A DNA stretch of 64,000 bases, taken from the NCBI GenBank assembly GCA_014338405.1, contig JTDE01022129.1:17554-81553 (forward strand). The letters run 5' to 3'. The notes beneath the pieces were generated by a model. It saw only the letters and a list, made by a program, of their open reading frames with translations. It made no database searches and was not told the origin of the DNA. The stretch is from Paragonimus skrjabini miyazakii. Lineage: Eukaryota; Platyhelminthes; Trematoda; Plagiorchiida; Troglotrematidae. The translations under genes were made by a program, and so were the position numbers. How positions within the stretch are numbered: the first letter of the stretch is position 1; each line of letters opens with the position of its first letter. Shown here one piece after another: positions 45,194 through 58,725 of this stretch.

Positions 45194-48172
45194 AGATACA
45201 GCACAGAAGGGCTGGAAATCGTGAATTCTTATGGATATACGTCATTAGGATGATGTTGAACAAACATATCACGATCTACAGTGTTCAGACTAGTTGTAGG
45301 CTTCCGCAGTACAGAATATATGTTGATATTGCGCGATATGATATTGACACTGGATTCTATGCCGGAAATGCAGTTAGATTAGCCAATAATATTCCAAGAT
45401 ATCAACTTTTTAAATTCCCCTAAAGCTGTATATAATATCCTGACCTATTAGTCAAATAGTGACGACTGTGCTTGATGGCAGAATCTGCAGCTGAATGTCC
45501 GAACATTCGAATGGATGGGAAATTTATTCACAAAGTTCTTTCGTCCAAACCGACATAATACAACATCCGGCCCCTTTAACTACTCTGTCAGTGGGCACTT
45601 GTCATCTGCTCTTCTCACTTACTGTGGCGAATAACCGGATCTGAATACTTTTTTCTACAGCTGACAGAGGACGAATCTACCAGTCAGATATTTTTACAAA
45701 CGAATACAGAAATTTAATGTTTTCCTCTTTATCCAACTTCAATTGCATTAGTATTGCACACATCTGAAAGGGTAGACTACTGGAAAATTCCGAGTAGAAT
45801 GTTATCGCTGTATCTAATTGTCACCTATTGTTTCTCCGTGAACTGTCTCGAAAGGACCGCCCTCTACTATCTATACAATGCTGTTTTTCTAAATCTGTTG
45901 GTTAAGGTTTTGATCTTCGTTTTCATATAGGGACCAGACATGGACACAGAAACATAGCAGTTTGATCGGATCAGTCTGGACATTTTTTTTAGCTAGCTGT
46001 ATTTGTCTTCAGTTTGTCTCCTTCACTTCTCCAGCGGTCACATTATAGTTTTCTTCAGCACACTATGCATAGCTACACGTGGATGGTGACCACTCCTTGA
46101 AGACTAGTCAATTCGCTCCGTGAACGGCAGCTTCTTTTGTTAAGATAAATTATTGTTTAATATGGTGATAAGGACTATGAAGGGTGAATGTGTTACCGTT
46201 TCTAAGTGATAAACACCACAATCAAACCAGTTCTGTGCGGTCTGAACATCATGGTTGACGAAACAATTGTGTGCGAGTGGGCTTATAACGCACCGTACGT
46301 TGATCGTAGTCTCACCACTGCTAGGATATCTACACTGGTATACGGAACTGTAAGATTAAAATTCCGAAATAACGTGCTACAGCTTTTCCCAGTAGATCTA
46401 TTCAAATGCAACCTAGTGAATTGGTGACAATGTTGTGAGATTTTGATACCAGTACTGTGTAAACAGAATTTTCTCTGGTCCTGTACAGGATGATCTCGAG
46501 CTCTTAAATAGGTTCATGAAGGATCTAGTCCAATGCGGCGGGATTAAATGCACACATTTTGTCACTCTTTGTGTTGAAGCCTATGAGAAAAGTTTTACTG
46601 AGGATAACAGTCATTCTCTATTCTCAGAAATATTCCAATCATATAACAAGATCCGCACACAAGTTCCATACCGTTCACGTCCAAGGACACAATTCTTCAT
46701 GTAGCCAGAAGTTTGTAGGTTTTGAGCAGACTTCTCTAGAGTTGACTGAACAAGCCGGTGTACGACGGTGTAAGTCTTTGTGTTACTTTGCTTTCTACAT
46801 CATTTGTATCAAACTATTACAGTTCCAGTTCATCCAACTGTTATGACACTTCCTTAGTTATTATTGTCGTTGAACATTTGACGACTGAAAAGGCATTTTA
46901 TTGACCTGACCTGGGTTCACTGACTCTCGACCAGTGATGCTGTTCTTGCCGCAGAAGGTGCACCTTTCAATACTGTTGGCGAATTGATAAGTGATCGGAT
47001 AAGTTTATGATCCGTTTTGCCGACGGGAGCAATAATGATTAGACCGACCACCAGATCCATTCCAAGTTCGTTATCCACTGATAATCTGGCTGACTTATTA
47101 AGTTACCATCGATACGGTTGGACAAATTTGGTGACACAGTGATTTCCATTGGAAGACAATCTAACTGCATACGATGATTTTGCATTTAACATTTACTTTT
47201 AATTTTTTTTTAAAATAACTCAGAACCATATGCGAAACGTTCTTGAAGATTGGGATGGACACAAGGGATGGTGAGACAGCCTCGCCAGTCAGACCCAGGC
47301 TTGTTTGTATATATTGACCGCGGGCGGACCATCAAAGCATAGATTGTCCCAGAATATGCTTCGGACAACGACAGCTACGGGTGTGATCAGACAGACACCA
47401 TGTTCATATTGCGTCATCGTCTTATCGACCGAAGTGTGGACAGCGACTTCCACAAACCGGTTTGTTCGTGACGTCCGTCCCGGATAATCTGCTCGACAGA
47501 TAAATTGTCTGTCTGACCGGATAGCGTGATACATTGAGTCACCGAAGCAGCCAATTTGCTCAGGTCGGAAGGTCGGTGGCCCTCGGGGTACATGATTATT
47601 GAGTTTCGTACATATCGTCTCGCATTGGGGAACCCGGCAGCAAAATCTGAAGTAAATCACTTCACGGGAATTTTATCTTAAATATGCCTTCCAACCGAGT
47701 CGATTCCGCGAACGGGTCATGCGTGGCTGTAACCGCAGTCGTGCTGGCTTGCACGGGGTGGTGGACCAAATGTTACGTTTGGCCAGCCGGACGGATTGAG
47801 ACGAGCAAGTCAAGGTATATACAAGCCGACACGGAATTAGCTCGACTAGCATGTTGGCGACGCACTTTTACACGACGAAGGTATAGATGAGCAAACGATG
47901 TTAGCCAAAGAGAAGTAAATCCGTTTAAGGGTCGGTCAACTGTCGACAGGACGTTTGACTCCAAATGCGTTAGCAGATATATGGTAGCTTTAGTGATTAT
48001 CAGATGCCTCCTGAAAATACCAGAAAGCAAACCTACCTAAACGGCTCTTTTCAAATCCATTTTATCATAGACTTTCGCAGACAACATATCGACAGCTGCT
48101 CGCCTGGTATTAATGCTCTGTTCCGTTTTGGCAACTTGGCAAAACTTTATGATTACTAGGGAGTAGTCGGGG
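45194..48172. other. Intergenic stretch, nothing identified
   Basis: Several open frames of 60-123 codons on both strands, including a minus-strand frame at 47289-47660, show no domain that I recognise. The sequence near 47289-47660 has CG-rich blocks unlike its surroundings and may be an unclassified repeat. Confidence 0.4.
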
Positions 48173-48553
48173 ATTTGGTTAATTTCAAGTTGAACATTAC
48201 ACACAATTGATCGCAGTCGTCACATTCCCATAGACTTTTCATTCGACCCTTTTCGAAAAGAAGAACCAGACTCGAGTTTTGCTCTCATTAGAGCTCGTCA
48301 GTAATGCAAATCCTTGCCACGCCGGGACTAGAATTAGACCGGGCAACCTGATCATTACTTACAAGCGAAATTGGTTGAGCGTTCACATGATAATTGGGTC
48401 GTGCCTAATGTGAGGTCAGTGGCGCAGTGGCAAACACGGTTGCCTCATAAAAGCGTGTCCGGAGTTCGAGTCCCGGTAGTCGCAAGGATATGAACTACTG
48501 ACGAGCTCTAATGATAAAGAAACTCGAGTCTAGTGCTTCTGCTGTTCGAAAGG
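48173..48553 (+). repeat. tRNA-like SINE unit with inverted arms
   Basis: Arms 48250-48316 and 48483-48552 are inverted repeats: 'gagctcgtcagtaatgcaaa' in the left answers 'gaactactgacgagctc' in the right. Between them lies a tRNA-like block: A-box-like 'ggtcagtggcgcagtgg' (48414-48430) and B-box-like 'ggagttcgagtcccgg' (48461-48476). Related blocks lie at 4755-4862 and 19081-19206. This is the best-preserved copy of the family. Confidence 0.6.
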
Positions 48554-51500
48554 GGCCGAGTGGAAAGTCCGTGGGAATGTGAAAGTTGCGATCAATTGTG
48601 TGATGTTCAGCTTGAAAACCTTATGGGTTATTGTGAAGACAAAATAGACCAGTGTGTTGGTTCGGGTGAGTTTCGACTCCTATCAAAATCTGAGTGTAAT
48701 TTCAGGAGACAAACTGATTCGTTCTTTATAAAACTAGGATATCTTCAGTGTCAAACTGAGTGCAAATTTCGATATGTTGATTTCCGCTACCGTTTGCTGC
48801 TGAGCTTATTTAGCAAATCACTTCCATTAGTCCACTTATTTCTGTTAAGCTTCTTGTAAAACTTATTTGTTCCTCACGAACATCTCAGGTTTGGTGTAAA
48901 TGCTTGCTTGCTTCATTCATTCACAGACCACTGTATCGGTTTCCGATTCGGCAGTTATTGCTCTCAACTCGGTGCACTTTTACTTATGTTCTGTCAGAAC
49001 ATCCATTCATCTAGGGTGAATGAAAGAACTTGCCTTTGTTGTTACTCCTTGGTATCGATCTAGTACGCGAATATTAAGGAATACATTCATAGCACTTGAT
49101 GGAAAACAATATCATCTGATTTGGTATGCTGACCGTCGGAGTCATGTCGCGATCGACTGGAAATCGAAAAATGCTGAGCCACGATTTTACCCACATGAGG
49201 TCAGCCGAGAAAATGCGTTTATATTGACACAAGGACGAGTGTTCCCGTGATTGACTGAATGCTTTCACAGTGCGAAGTGGTAGTGATCCACTCCTTTCAT
49301 TAGCTGCAGTCTTGTCAGTTGAAAGTTGTCTAGGGGTCTTCTTACGTCACATTGTCTGGTTTGGTCGGAAGTGTCCTTTATTGGAAGTTGCTGCTCTTAA
49401 GTAATCTATCAAGACAAATTGTGCAACACCATTTACTCCAAGGCAGGAGGTACCATAATCTTCCAATCAAGTGTCGGACAGTTAAAATGAATCGGAAATC
49501 ACATTTCATGAGGTTGTTTCATTGTCGGATGAGTGATTCCGTATTACTCCATTTACCCAATCAACCTGAAGCTGTGCGATCGAATGCCGACTTGCTACTA
49601 CTTTATTTGGACTGTTTGATCAACCTATAACCTCATTCACTCCAAATCCACGACTGTCATACATGATCGTCGCGTCTGATATACTTTCTGTTCTGACTGC
49701 CTTGTGCTGTAATTGGCTGCGGTATATACTTACATCCTCTATAGTCTAGTGTCCCCGTTATACATTTCTAGTGTTCACGTCTTCCCTTTCTCGGTTTGGG
49801 ACTCGAACCGTTCGACCAACTGCGAGGCTGTAACAGAGTCGATCCAGTAGACTTACTGCGAGAAAATGTTTTATTTATAATGTTTGTTCAAACAAACCGG
49901 ATACATAATGATAACAATTATATGACTGATGGATACAGTCCAGCATTAGAGTTTCCTTTGTCGTAATGAGTAAACATCTCCATTTTAGAGCAAGTTTATA
50001 TTGGTTGCATTGTTGATTTTTGTACAGCTGTATGCAACACCTGGGGTATGATATCCAGTCAGAAGATAGCTACCAGACGTGACGTTCTGATGTGAACATC
50101 ACGAGGTAAATGATACTCGGCAAAACCTACGTACCAGGAAGCGCACCTCAGTCAGGTCACTATTCAAAGTAGGGTAGAGAATTTTGTCACGTCAGCACTC
50201 ACATTGTACTAGCCGGCTCACTTGAAACCCACAAGTAAATACACACAATGGACTGTTCAGTCCAGCACCTACGTAGCCGGACTCGCTCTCACTGAAATGA
50301 AAGTGCCGATTTTCAGCCATTGTGGGGTTCATCAACGCTTACTCTTTGTACAGCCTTGGCGACATCGATGGGTGAATTGGTGCAAACGTACAGAAAGGAC
50401 ACTGCACCCTTACCTTATCTACTATCGATCTGTACGCAAAGGTACTGACAGGGTACTGAGTAATTCACTACAACTCCACTACCGTGCACGGCTAGTTAGA
50501 ACAAATTAGGGACTGGGGTATTTTGATTTTTGAACTTTGGAGTTAAGAGATATGAATATGACTGAAATAGTCCATCTGAATTTACTAGGTTTTAGCTTAT
50601 GAGAAACTCTGATGAAGTCTAAACGACGACATCCGTCACTGGTACAAAAAGCGAAGGACCGGTTCCGTGAAGACAAGGGGTCGACAGACTACTCACAAGC
50701 ACTATGGAAGAAATGATGAAAATTTTTAATTCAGTTGTCAGCTTAAACCCTCTTTCTGGATGAGCAGGTGACCGATAACAATAATCGAGTGTGTGTGCGT
50801 AAAATTGCAGTGAATCGAGAACATCAGTGTCAAGATGAAAACTTCTCATTGCGCGTCGCGAATGCATCAAATTTTTGGCGACCGATAGCTTGCTATTGGA
50901 AACAAGTCATTACCTATTTGATTGCGTTGGCTACATGTTTGACTGTCATGTCTGAGTCACACTTATCTTCCTATACTATAATTAACCTAGCTCCAGTCTG
51001 CTTTAAACTCCCAGTAGATTTACCATTCACGAAACAAGATTCTTCCTTTGTTTGTTTTCAGTTTGTTTATATCTTCTTCACACTATGTTCTTTCACAACC
51101 GTTCAACACATAGTTGGGTGTTCATAAGCACTGAAAGTTTTCACCAACCTATAATTTTCCAATGAATCCAGTCAATCGTTTCGAAGGACTATGAGTAGCG
51201 CTTTTGTAAACTGACTCAATTCTGATATGGTGCAACCGATAGTACCATTTTTGGTCTGATAACGGAAGTTATGGTCATGAGTGGCAGTGACTAGTGTTTT
51301 CTTGACGGGATTTCAGTGTATGTTGTTTAAAGCCGGATGACAAGATTATGCTGCTCATAAACATATATGTATTATGTGTAGCACATATAAACATGTAAAT
51401 TGTTATTGTTGCAACCACTGCTATCGGAAGAATAGAGTGCATATTATGAATATTAATCTATATGTACTATCTAACTCTGTCAAGAAATAAAGTATAGCAA

Positions 51501-54500
51501 TCAGATGTAGGGATTAATATATAACTGAAAGCGTATGAATGACGGTAAACAGCCTCATATTTATTCAGCGAGCAGTGCTGAATCCAGATAATACGGAAGA
51601 GGTTGAACTGGGATCATGTCATTGGCAAGATAGTGTACGAATAGCGTACTGCTGTACACGGGACATTGCCCTATCGCGTTGCGTCGTGTAACATAATCTG
51701 CATGTTTTACCGTGGCAATACTTATTCAGGAGTCACGCTAAGCAGGCCCCTCAACTGTGTTAAGCCCTAACAGGTAGGTGCTGTGTCGGATGTCATAGAG
51801 TAGACACCACCGCACTTTCGACTCTTGTTGTTCGACATATGAGAGAAAAGTGTATAGAAGTTGAACACCGTTAAAGTGACAAGTCTAATGTGACCTTGTG
51901 ACAACTAGCTGGGTGTGTGCTTGAGAAAAGACCACTTAACTATCACGTTCAGACCAATATACGTTAAGTGTAGCTGTGATTTATACGTGACAGTATGGGT
52001 GGTTGATAAGCAAGTCCGCGGTCGCGGACAATTTTACTCGAGGCTACGGGGGTTGGATGACTACATTAGTGGTTGATGTATAGTAGGGAGACATTGTAGA
52101 CACATCATGACACAGTTAGTGTAGTGGCTGTTAAGAGATATTCGTTTGTAGTCGGAGTAGGTATAGAGAAGCCTTATTGCACTGAATTACGTCGTGAAAA
52201 GTTGCTAGTACCAGTGAAGAACACATGTCTAGTTGGCGGCGCAGTCAAATTGTCTTACTTTCTGTGTCGTACCAACACCGATCGAGGCTCATGAATTTTA
52301 ATCCCATCCATGCAAAAAATATTTTCGCCCTCCAGGAGGTATTTCCGATTCTAGAAAAAGCGCTGTACCTGGTGTTATCCGTGAGTCTACCTGTAGATCT
52401 TCTATCGTTCATAAGTTTTCAGAGTATTCTGAGAGCCCGGAATCAGTTTTGGATATATATCAATCCACTTCAGCTTCAATGCAGTGAGAGCTGAAAAATC
52501 ACTGACACACACAAAAATGGTCATAAGTAAAGTATGTTATTGGAACTCATGAACGTTCATTTAAGTAACGACCTAGACATAATGTACCAAAATAGTACAC
52601 GCTAATAAGAGTCCCTCTTACGAAAGCTCACACAGAAATCCATCGTCTGTGATAATGGAACATATAAGCTATTGAATGTAATGAAGTTATCAAGGGTGTT
52701 GATAAGGGAAATTCGATCCTTAAGGCAAATGTCTAACCATGAATATATTTGAGAAGCTTTTGAGGCAGAATGATCCTCCAAGAGGGGTAGCGTATATGAA
52801 GCACAAAGTGACCCTTGGGTGATTTCTACTGGGAGATTGACAAACCAGATCCATATGCAAAGTGATAGTATCCGTTGCTGGTCTCTGAAAAATCAACCAA
52901 TACTGGTTATAGATGGTTTATTTCTAAGATCAACTGTTTTAGTTTCTTTATTTTCAATGAAGCACCTGGTGATAAAAGGCGTTCTGATCCAGCCTGCAAA
53001 ATTCAGTTACACTCATATCCGCCTAGTTCACTTTGTGAAGTTGAGGAAGCCTCTTGCACTGTTGCTCTGTGAGTTTGCCCATTTTTTATAAGTGGTGCCG
53101 ATTCTCCGCCGCCATGAGCCGTACTAATCTACAACTTTTGCCCAAAAATAATAAACCTGGCCTTTTGTGGTGTTGCACTTTTCGGCAGATGAAAATCTGT
53201 TTCAACGGGCGTTTGAACACAGTATGATTTCCACTAAACTGCTCAAACCTTGTTTAATGTAAATGTACATTTGTAGCACTTCATGATTTATTTTCGGCTG
53301 TGCATCTGTATTTCCAGTGGGGCAGAAACATCTCCCTTGTCCCATGTTTGTCCGCTCGAGCGGTTTGGATTACCTTCGAATGTGACAGTCTTGCCTACTC
53401 TGAGTGCCACAGCATTTTCTGATTGTGGTCGATAATTGCTGACCCATAATTCAAGGCACAAAAATTCCGTAGAACTGGCGGCACACGAGTAGTGTGTACA
53501 GTAATTCAGCAACCAGCTTACTAGCTACACTCTTCTGAATATAGTAATGACTGACAAGAGCAGAAGTATTGCCGGGGTAATCATTTGTGTAGAACAATGA
53601 CCACCGAAAATATACGGACAATACTAACGCATGTTTTTCAATTTTAAAGCATCGGTTAATAAGTCATTAACTTTTCACCACTTGTCATTTGTTAAGGTTT
53701 GGCCTGTCTCGTATAACAATGGTATCTCCCTTCATATGAACCCGTCGATTGGATGATCAATGTAATTACCTGCAATCACGAATAGCCTGTTCATATGCAG
53801 AAATGTTTAAGTAAATGCGGTACTTGTACAGTGCTTTCTGTCGAAAAAGAGACCATCTCTTTTATGTCTTTTGGTCTTATTACATCTGGATGCAGGCGTG
53901 CTACCCGGCAAATGCCGCTTCAATAATTCTTTTAGATGGAATATGTTTGAGTGACTAGTGTTTGAGTAGAAGCCCACAGAATTTTCAGACTGTTTGATAC
54001 AAGCAACTGTATGACTCCCTTTCGATTCAGAAGCAAAAAAACGACCGACTAGGAGTCAAGAGCATCAGTCACTCAATCCCACCGTATTCCATACGAATGT
54101 ATAAACACAGATACTGCGGTTTAGAAAATCCCATTGTGTAAAATGAAGTAGTTTATCAGATTCCATTTATTTAGAAACATATGTTCCTGAATCTCACTTT
54201 CCAGTGAATTTAACCTCAATACAAGCAGATTTAAGAATCGTTGTTTTCACTCTCACGTATTCTCGGTTGTATCACAAATTTTCCTAGTTAGTCTATGTTT
54301 GTTAGGTAAGACACACTCTACAAATCAAAAGAACCACAAATCAGATTTCTCATTATTTGATTAATTGTAGGGCCTACAAAGCCACAACGCGACCTATATT
54401 GTTGGAGATCACCTACGATGACCCCTGTTGAAGACTTTCTATCTTCGAAAATGAAAACGCAGTGATAACAGTTGTTGCACTAAATAATCTCTGTTTTATT

Positions 54501-55036
54501 GAGTCCCCACTGTTTTTCTACAGACATGAAACAGCAGTGGAATGAAACAAATAGACTGGTTCCTAAGCGGTAGCCCATCCATTGATTAAGGCGGTTCAAT
54601 CTGGCGTTTGTTTGTTTTAGTGCGTGACACATTGAAACAACATGTTTAACTCAGGTGCTCATTATAACCAAATCCGATGGTACGTCAAAGTGCCATCTGG
54701 ATTGGTCACTGCGCCGACATCCTCAAGTTACTGCTACTGATTCGCCGTAGCCTTCAGCAAATCATTGGTTGGCCTCGTATGAGTGAGTTTGTTAAACCCA
54801 ATCCCTTTACAAGCCTTTTTGCGTATAGACAGTATTGTATGCCGTAAGTCCAGAATGGCGGATAGTGAAGTGCTTCATTTATTGTAATGAGTAGAAGCAG
54901 CACAAACAACAGTCGCGTGCAAGCGCAAAGTGCATGAATCAACAAACGCGTTGATCATCTTGATCAAGCAATCACATGGTTGATCATACAAGTCAGTAGG
55001 AAATAGCACACACACATATGCGATAGGACGAACAGT
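48554..55036. other. Intergenic stretch, nothing identified
   Basis: AT-rich. Open frames such as 48533-48859, 49020-49250, 49352-49630, 50768-51127, 52225-52494 and 52819-53091 have no recognised domain or convincing splice sites. Near 54955-55000 there is a short palindromic 'tgatcatcttgatcaagcaa' neighbourhood upstream of the Penelope-like fragment. Confidence 0.4.
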
Positions 55037-55578
55037 TTGTCACTGGTCGATTGGACAGGGCATGCACACACAGTAGCCCAGACGATCAACGTGCACAGTA
55101 GATCCAAGGACACCACATATAGTATACAAAATATTCTAATGAATATTCACAATGAGTTGATGTCATCTGGGAACAGCTCTACTGCTAAGTCTACTGGGCA
55201 CATACCGGAAATTTTATCTGCGTTCTTGCAACAAGTTCTTAATTGTGCACTTGCAATTGCGGTAACGTCTATATCGGCAGAACAGATCGGTGCCTACGAC
55301 AAAGAATGGCTGAACATATGCCCAAGGGGTTGGTGCGCGCCATGACGCAACAGGCAATTGCAACAGAACGAGTGAGACGAAATCCGACCTCATCCATAGC
55401 AGAACACATCATGGAAACAGGTCACTTTGTTGACCCCGCCAATTTGTTTAATGTATTGTTGAGTATTCGGAATCCGAAGTTGCTTGCCTTCTCCGAAGCT
55501 GTGCTAATCAATACTCGCCGTCCGGTCCTGTGTGTGCACAAATTGTTGACTCACATAGTTTACCTGTCCTGGAACTGA
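55037..55578 (+). pseudogene. Penelope-like element remnant with GIY-YIG endonuclease
   Basis: From 55243 the frame reads 'CTCNCGNVYIGRTDRCLRQR' and then 'MAEHMPKG', the N-terminal core of the GIY-YIG nuclease with YIG and the conserved Arg. It continues 'SIAEHIMETGHFVD' and 'LLAFSEAVLINTRRPVLC', where the Glu of SEA is the expected metal ligand. This arrangement, with a C-x-C and paired His, is characteristic of Penelope-like retroelements. The upstream part (55037-55260) is in another frame, so a frameshift lies near 55240-55260. No RT domain was found upstream, so only the 3' end is left. Confidence 0.75.
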
Positions 55579-57906
55579 TAACAGTCCTTGTTTTGTGTAA
55601 ACTCAATCGTTGATTGTTGCAATTGTTGCTGCTATCCGCATGTCCTATATAGTCCAATGTTTTACGTTCGTGACTGAAGAGAGTAAACGAAATGTTAACA
55701 TCTCGCGACGTATGTCTTCTGTCGTTACTGGTGAACTGGATCAAGGGAACGCAGTGTTTTAAATGTTTGCATTTAAATCTATTTAATCTTTCTTCAATAA
55801 GTTTGAAAAGGTTTGCACAATGCAAGATATGGAATGTAGAATACCGAATTGGTAACTGAACCATAGCGCCCGGTTTATGCATCGGTACAATCTTGAATCG
55901 TATTGTCTCTAGTATAGCTGGTAAATCCTTATACAGTTTTGAAGAATACTACTTCAAAAGTCGTCCAAAAACTCATGTTAAAAATAATTGATAATCATGT
56001 GAGGACGAATATATTTGGTCCCCTTTGAATGAGTGAGTTGATTCATCAACACAACGTTTACATCTTTCAGATCATTTGAGATTCATGGAGAACCAAACAT
56101 TGTGAATTGTTACATCAAAGTTCATCTAGCCATGTTACACATATTGAAGGCTTCCGGTACTTCTCGATAGCATTACTTTCGGTTCATTGAATGTCATGCT
56201 TACTTCCAGAATATATTCGAGTTGAATATACGACCGAATTATCGCTAGTCCGTAGTATAAATGTTTCACTTTACACGCTGATGCATCCAGTGACATTTCT
56301 AGACAATCGTCTATCACAATTTCAGCTATGAACTGCTGAGAAAAATTAGTGTTTGACGAAAATTCTCTTTTGATGAGAAGTGACTTATTTCTCGTTTTTC
56401 TGCTCCAGCCAATTTTGATATTTATTCTAATATGGAGTGTGACATCAGTGAATGTTTCCTCTTGCTTAATGCATTGAAGAATATTTTTTATTGTCCCCAT
56501 CGACTGTTGATCTTCTTCGTAACATTTTTTCACAAACCAATGATCATCATAGCGTCTGTGATGTCATTGGTTTGGTGTCGTTCAGCCGTAACTAGCTGTT
56601 GACTAGCTGTTTGTAAATTGGATCACTAGATTATTCGAATGATAGCTTTGACGTCATCACCGACAGACCTATACTTTGTGATATACTGACTCCATTTTAA
56701 CTGTGACGTCAGCCGGTGCACGGCGAAATGTCACGTGGTTTCGTGAGCTAATTTGAGTGAAATGAACCAGGCTAAACAAAGAGCAGAGAGAAATGTATGA
56801 ACAAGGGAACGACGACTCTTTCGCTCGCATTTACCGTCAAAGGTGTTCCAACTTCCAATCAAAACGGGATTATATTAAAGGCTTGATTTTGTCTTGATTG
56901 TTTTAACCTTGCTCTCTTGTTTCATTTAGGCTTGATGTCATGTTAACTAACTATGTAAACTCTGTTAGAATCATTCTCGTTCAAGTGGCTTTCGGCAACA
57001 CACGCGATAATCGTTAGTCGATCATTGGTAAACCTAACAGACAAACAGATCTGACAGACTACCAGAATAGGAAATCGTATATTCATCAAAACACTGATTT
57101 GACTAAGGCTAAAGATGGGCACAATCCCGAATATACTTATCGAGCGCTAGCAGTGATTTGGTGATTATCAGCGTCTTTGGGCTCCCACTCATCTACTAAT
57201 GAAGACCGTGAAGATTGTACTTCTGCTGATCAGTGTCAACAAAAACGTAGATTTCTATAACCGATCCAATGTTATTCAGGCTACAATGACCATTAGAACA
57301 GAATACATTAGGCAGATGAGCCATCAAGCTGTCAACTAGCTGTCTTACAAACTACTCTGGTGAAAACTCGTTATTAAACAACCACTTTTGGTAACCGGCT
57401 GACTGAAGGCGTATGCTAAAATGTCGGCAAAGGAACTGTAAACGGTGGTTGAAATACAATCTTTAAGTAAATTTATGTCAAATGATACCTACATTTTAGA
57501 TCTTCCTAATTGCGTTTGTTATCTGTTAACACACTGATTTGGGCTGTAAAAAGAATAGGCCGTTGATAGCTCAGACCTCTAAGCTGTCGTTTTTGGCCCT
57601 TACCTGATGTAAATTATTGCAGATTTGTGTAGTCATTTTGCTGGCCTAGTCGTGTTGTAAAATGTAAAATCATAAGCATGTTTTGATAGTTTGAAATAAA
57701 ATCACCCACAGTTATTCACAGTTTTCAAATTTAGATAGGCTTTCTATGCTTTTTTGAGACAGATGTGAGTGATGTACATCATCTTGAAATCAACTAACAC
57801 CCCGACTACTCAGTAGTAGGCTTACTTGGGTTAAAATTAGGCAACGGCTACGTGAGCATGGGCTCATAAAAGTTACCGAGTTAGGGTTGAGCTGTTTCTT
57901 ATTCAG
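55579..57906. other. Stretch without a recognised gene
   Basis: The longest open frame is on the minus strand at 56135-56533. Nothing else stands out beyond AT-rich sequence and CA/TG-rich patches. Confidence 0.4.
56135..56533 (-). CDS. Unrecognised open frame, 132 codons
   Basis: This is the longest minus-strand frame in an otherwise frame-poor region. The start is charged ('KKCYEEDQQSMG') and the rest mixes Ile-rich strands with charged helices. I recognise no family, no signal peptide and no membrane segment. It could be a chance frame in AT-rich DNA, an exon, or a decayed transposon protein. Confidence 0.15.
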   Translation of the reverse strand: MKKCYEEDQQSMGTIKNILQCIKQEETFTDVTLHIRINIKIGWSRKTRNKSLLIKREFSSNTNFSQQFIAEIVIDDCLEMSLDASACKVKHLYYGLAIIRSYIQLEYILEVSMTFNEPKVMLSRSTGSLQYV

Positions 57907-58083
57907 CGGCCCGCCAAGCAGAATACCATCAGCAAGTTCAAATCTGTCGCTGAAACTGTGGCAGTTGAACTTGGGAATCTGAGTGGAATATCACATATCG
58001 ATTTGCGCCCGGATCGCTCACCCAGGTTTGTGAGAAATCAAGAGACCCCGAGTGATGGTAGCGAGAAAACGAAATGTGGTTAA
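57907..58083 (+). CDS. Possible terminal exon of an unknown gene
   Basis: A good acceptor, 'gctgtttcttattcag', is followed by 58 open codons and TAA. Residues start 'RPAKQNTISKFKSVAETVAV' and continue with 'SHIDLRPDRSPRF' and a Ser/Lys-rich tail. Codon composition looks more gene-like than the flanks, and the frame is open upstream only to a TGA at 57853. No family recognised and no upstream partner exon found. Confidence 0.3.
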   Translation, partial: RPAKQNTISKFKSVAETVAVELGNLSGISHIDLRPDRSPRFVRNQETPSDGSEKTKCG

Positions 58084-58348
58084 ACACAGTTACTACTAAA
58101 CAACTAAAAACAACCGATATAAACTACACTGCATTTTATCGTAGAGTTGATGATCATGGGTGTAACTCGTTCTCTGAGTTGAGACGATGATCGAGGTGAA
58201 ACGCACTGCATTGGGACTGTACACTACACCGCAGAATTCCTGGTTACTGACTAAGCAATCGTCCTGCTGTGATCTGGACAACAGCAGCACTCGTCAAATC
58301 TCCGCATAAACTCTGTTCGAGTATTTCATATTTTACCGAGGTAAATAT

Positions 58349-58725
58349 AATGAAAATCTACTCGATTCACCGCTTATCCGAACCACGACACAATAGAAAA
58401 TCTAACAAGGGGGCAGTCTAAACCTCGCGTTAAAAATACTACATCAGGATTAACCGAACAACTTCAATGCTACGCCTTTCGTTATTCGCTAATTTCTTTG
58501 TTCTGTATCACACGAATTAACGCATACTTTGTGACTGTATTTGCCAATACGATAAGGTAATTACTGGCTAAGATTTCTTTAATACTGTTGTACATTCATA
58601 AATTCAGCTTTTGGTCTGGTGAATAAGAACTGATTACTGCGTCTTCTCCTTATTACTTGCGTGGGAGGTTTCAATCCGAGTACGATTTCTAGGGTTATTT
58701 GAACTCCCTAATTCCGAGTAGTACA
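58349..58725 (-). mobile_element. Short (~390-base) element, copy 1
   Basis: The reverse complement aligns along its full length with 61723-62115. On that strand it starts 'TGTACTACTCGGAATTAGGG' (copy 2 starts 'TGTAATACTAGGAATTAGGG') and runs to 'GGTGAATCGAGTAGATTTTC'. No long open frame. It is non-coding and probably non-autonomous. A target duplication is not clear for this copy. Confidence 0.7.

Noticed and set aside
47289..47660. Minus-strand frame of 123 codons
   Set aside because: Looked for gag or pol motifs and found none; left as unclassified sequence.
55508..55882. Minus-strand 124-codon frame
   Set aside because: It overlaps the Penelope-like frame antisense and has no domain of its own.
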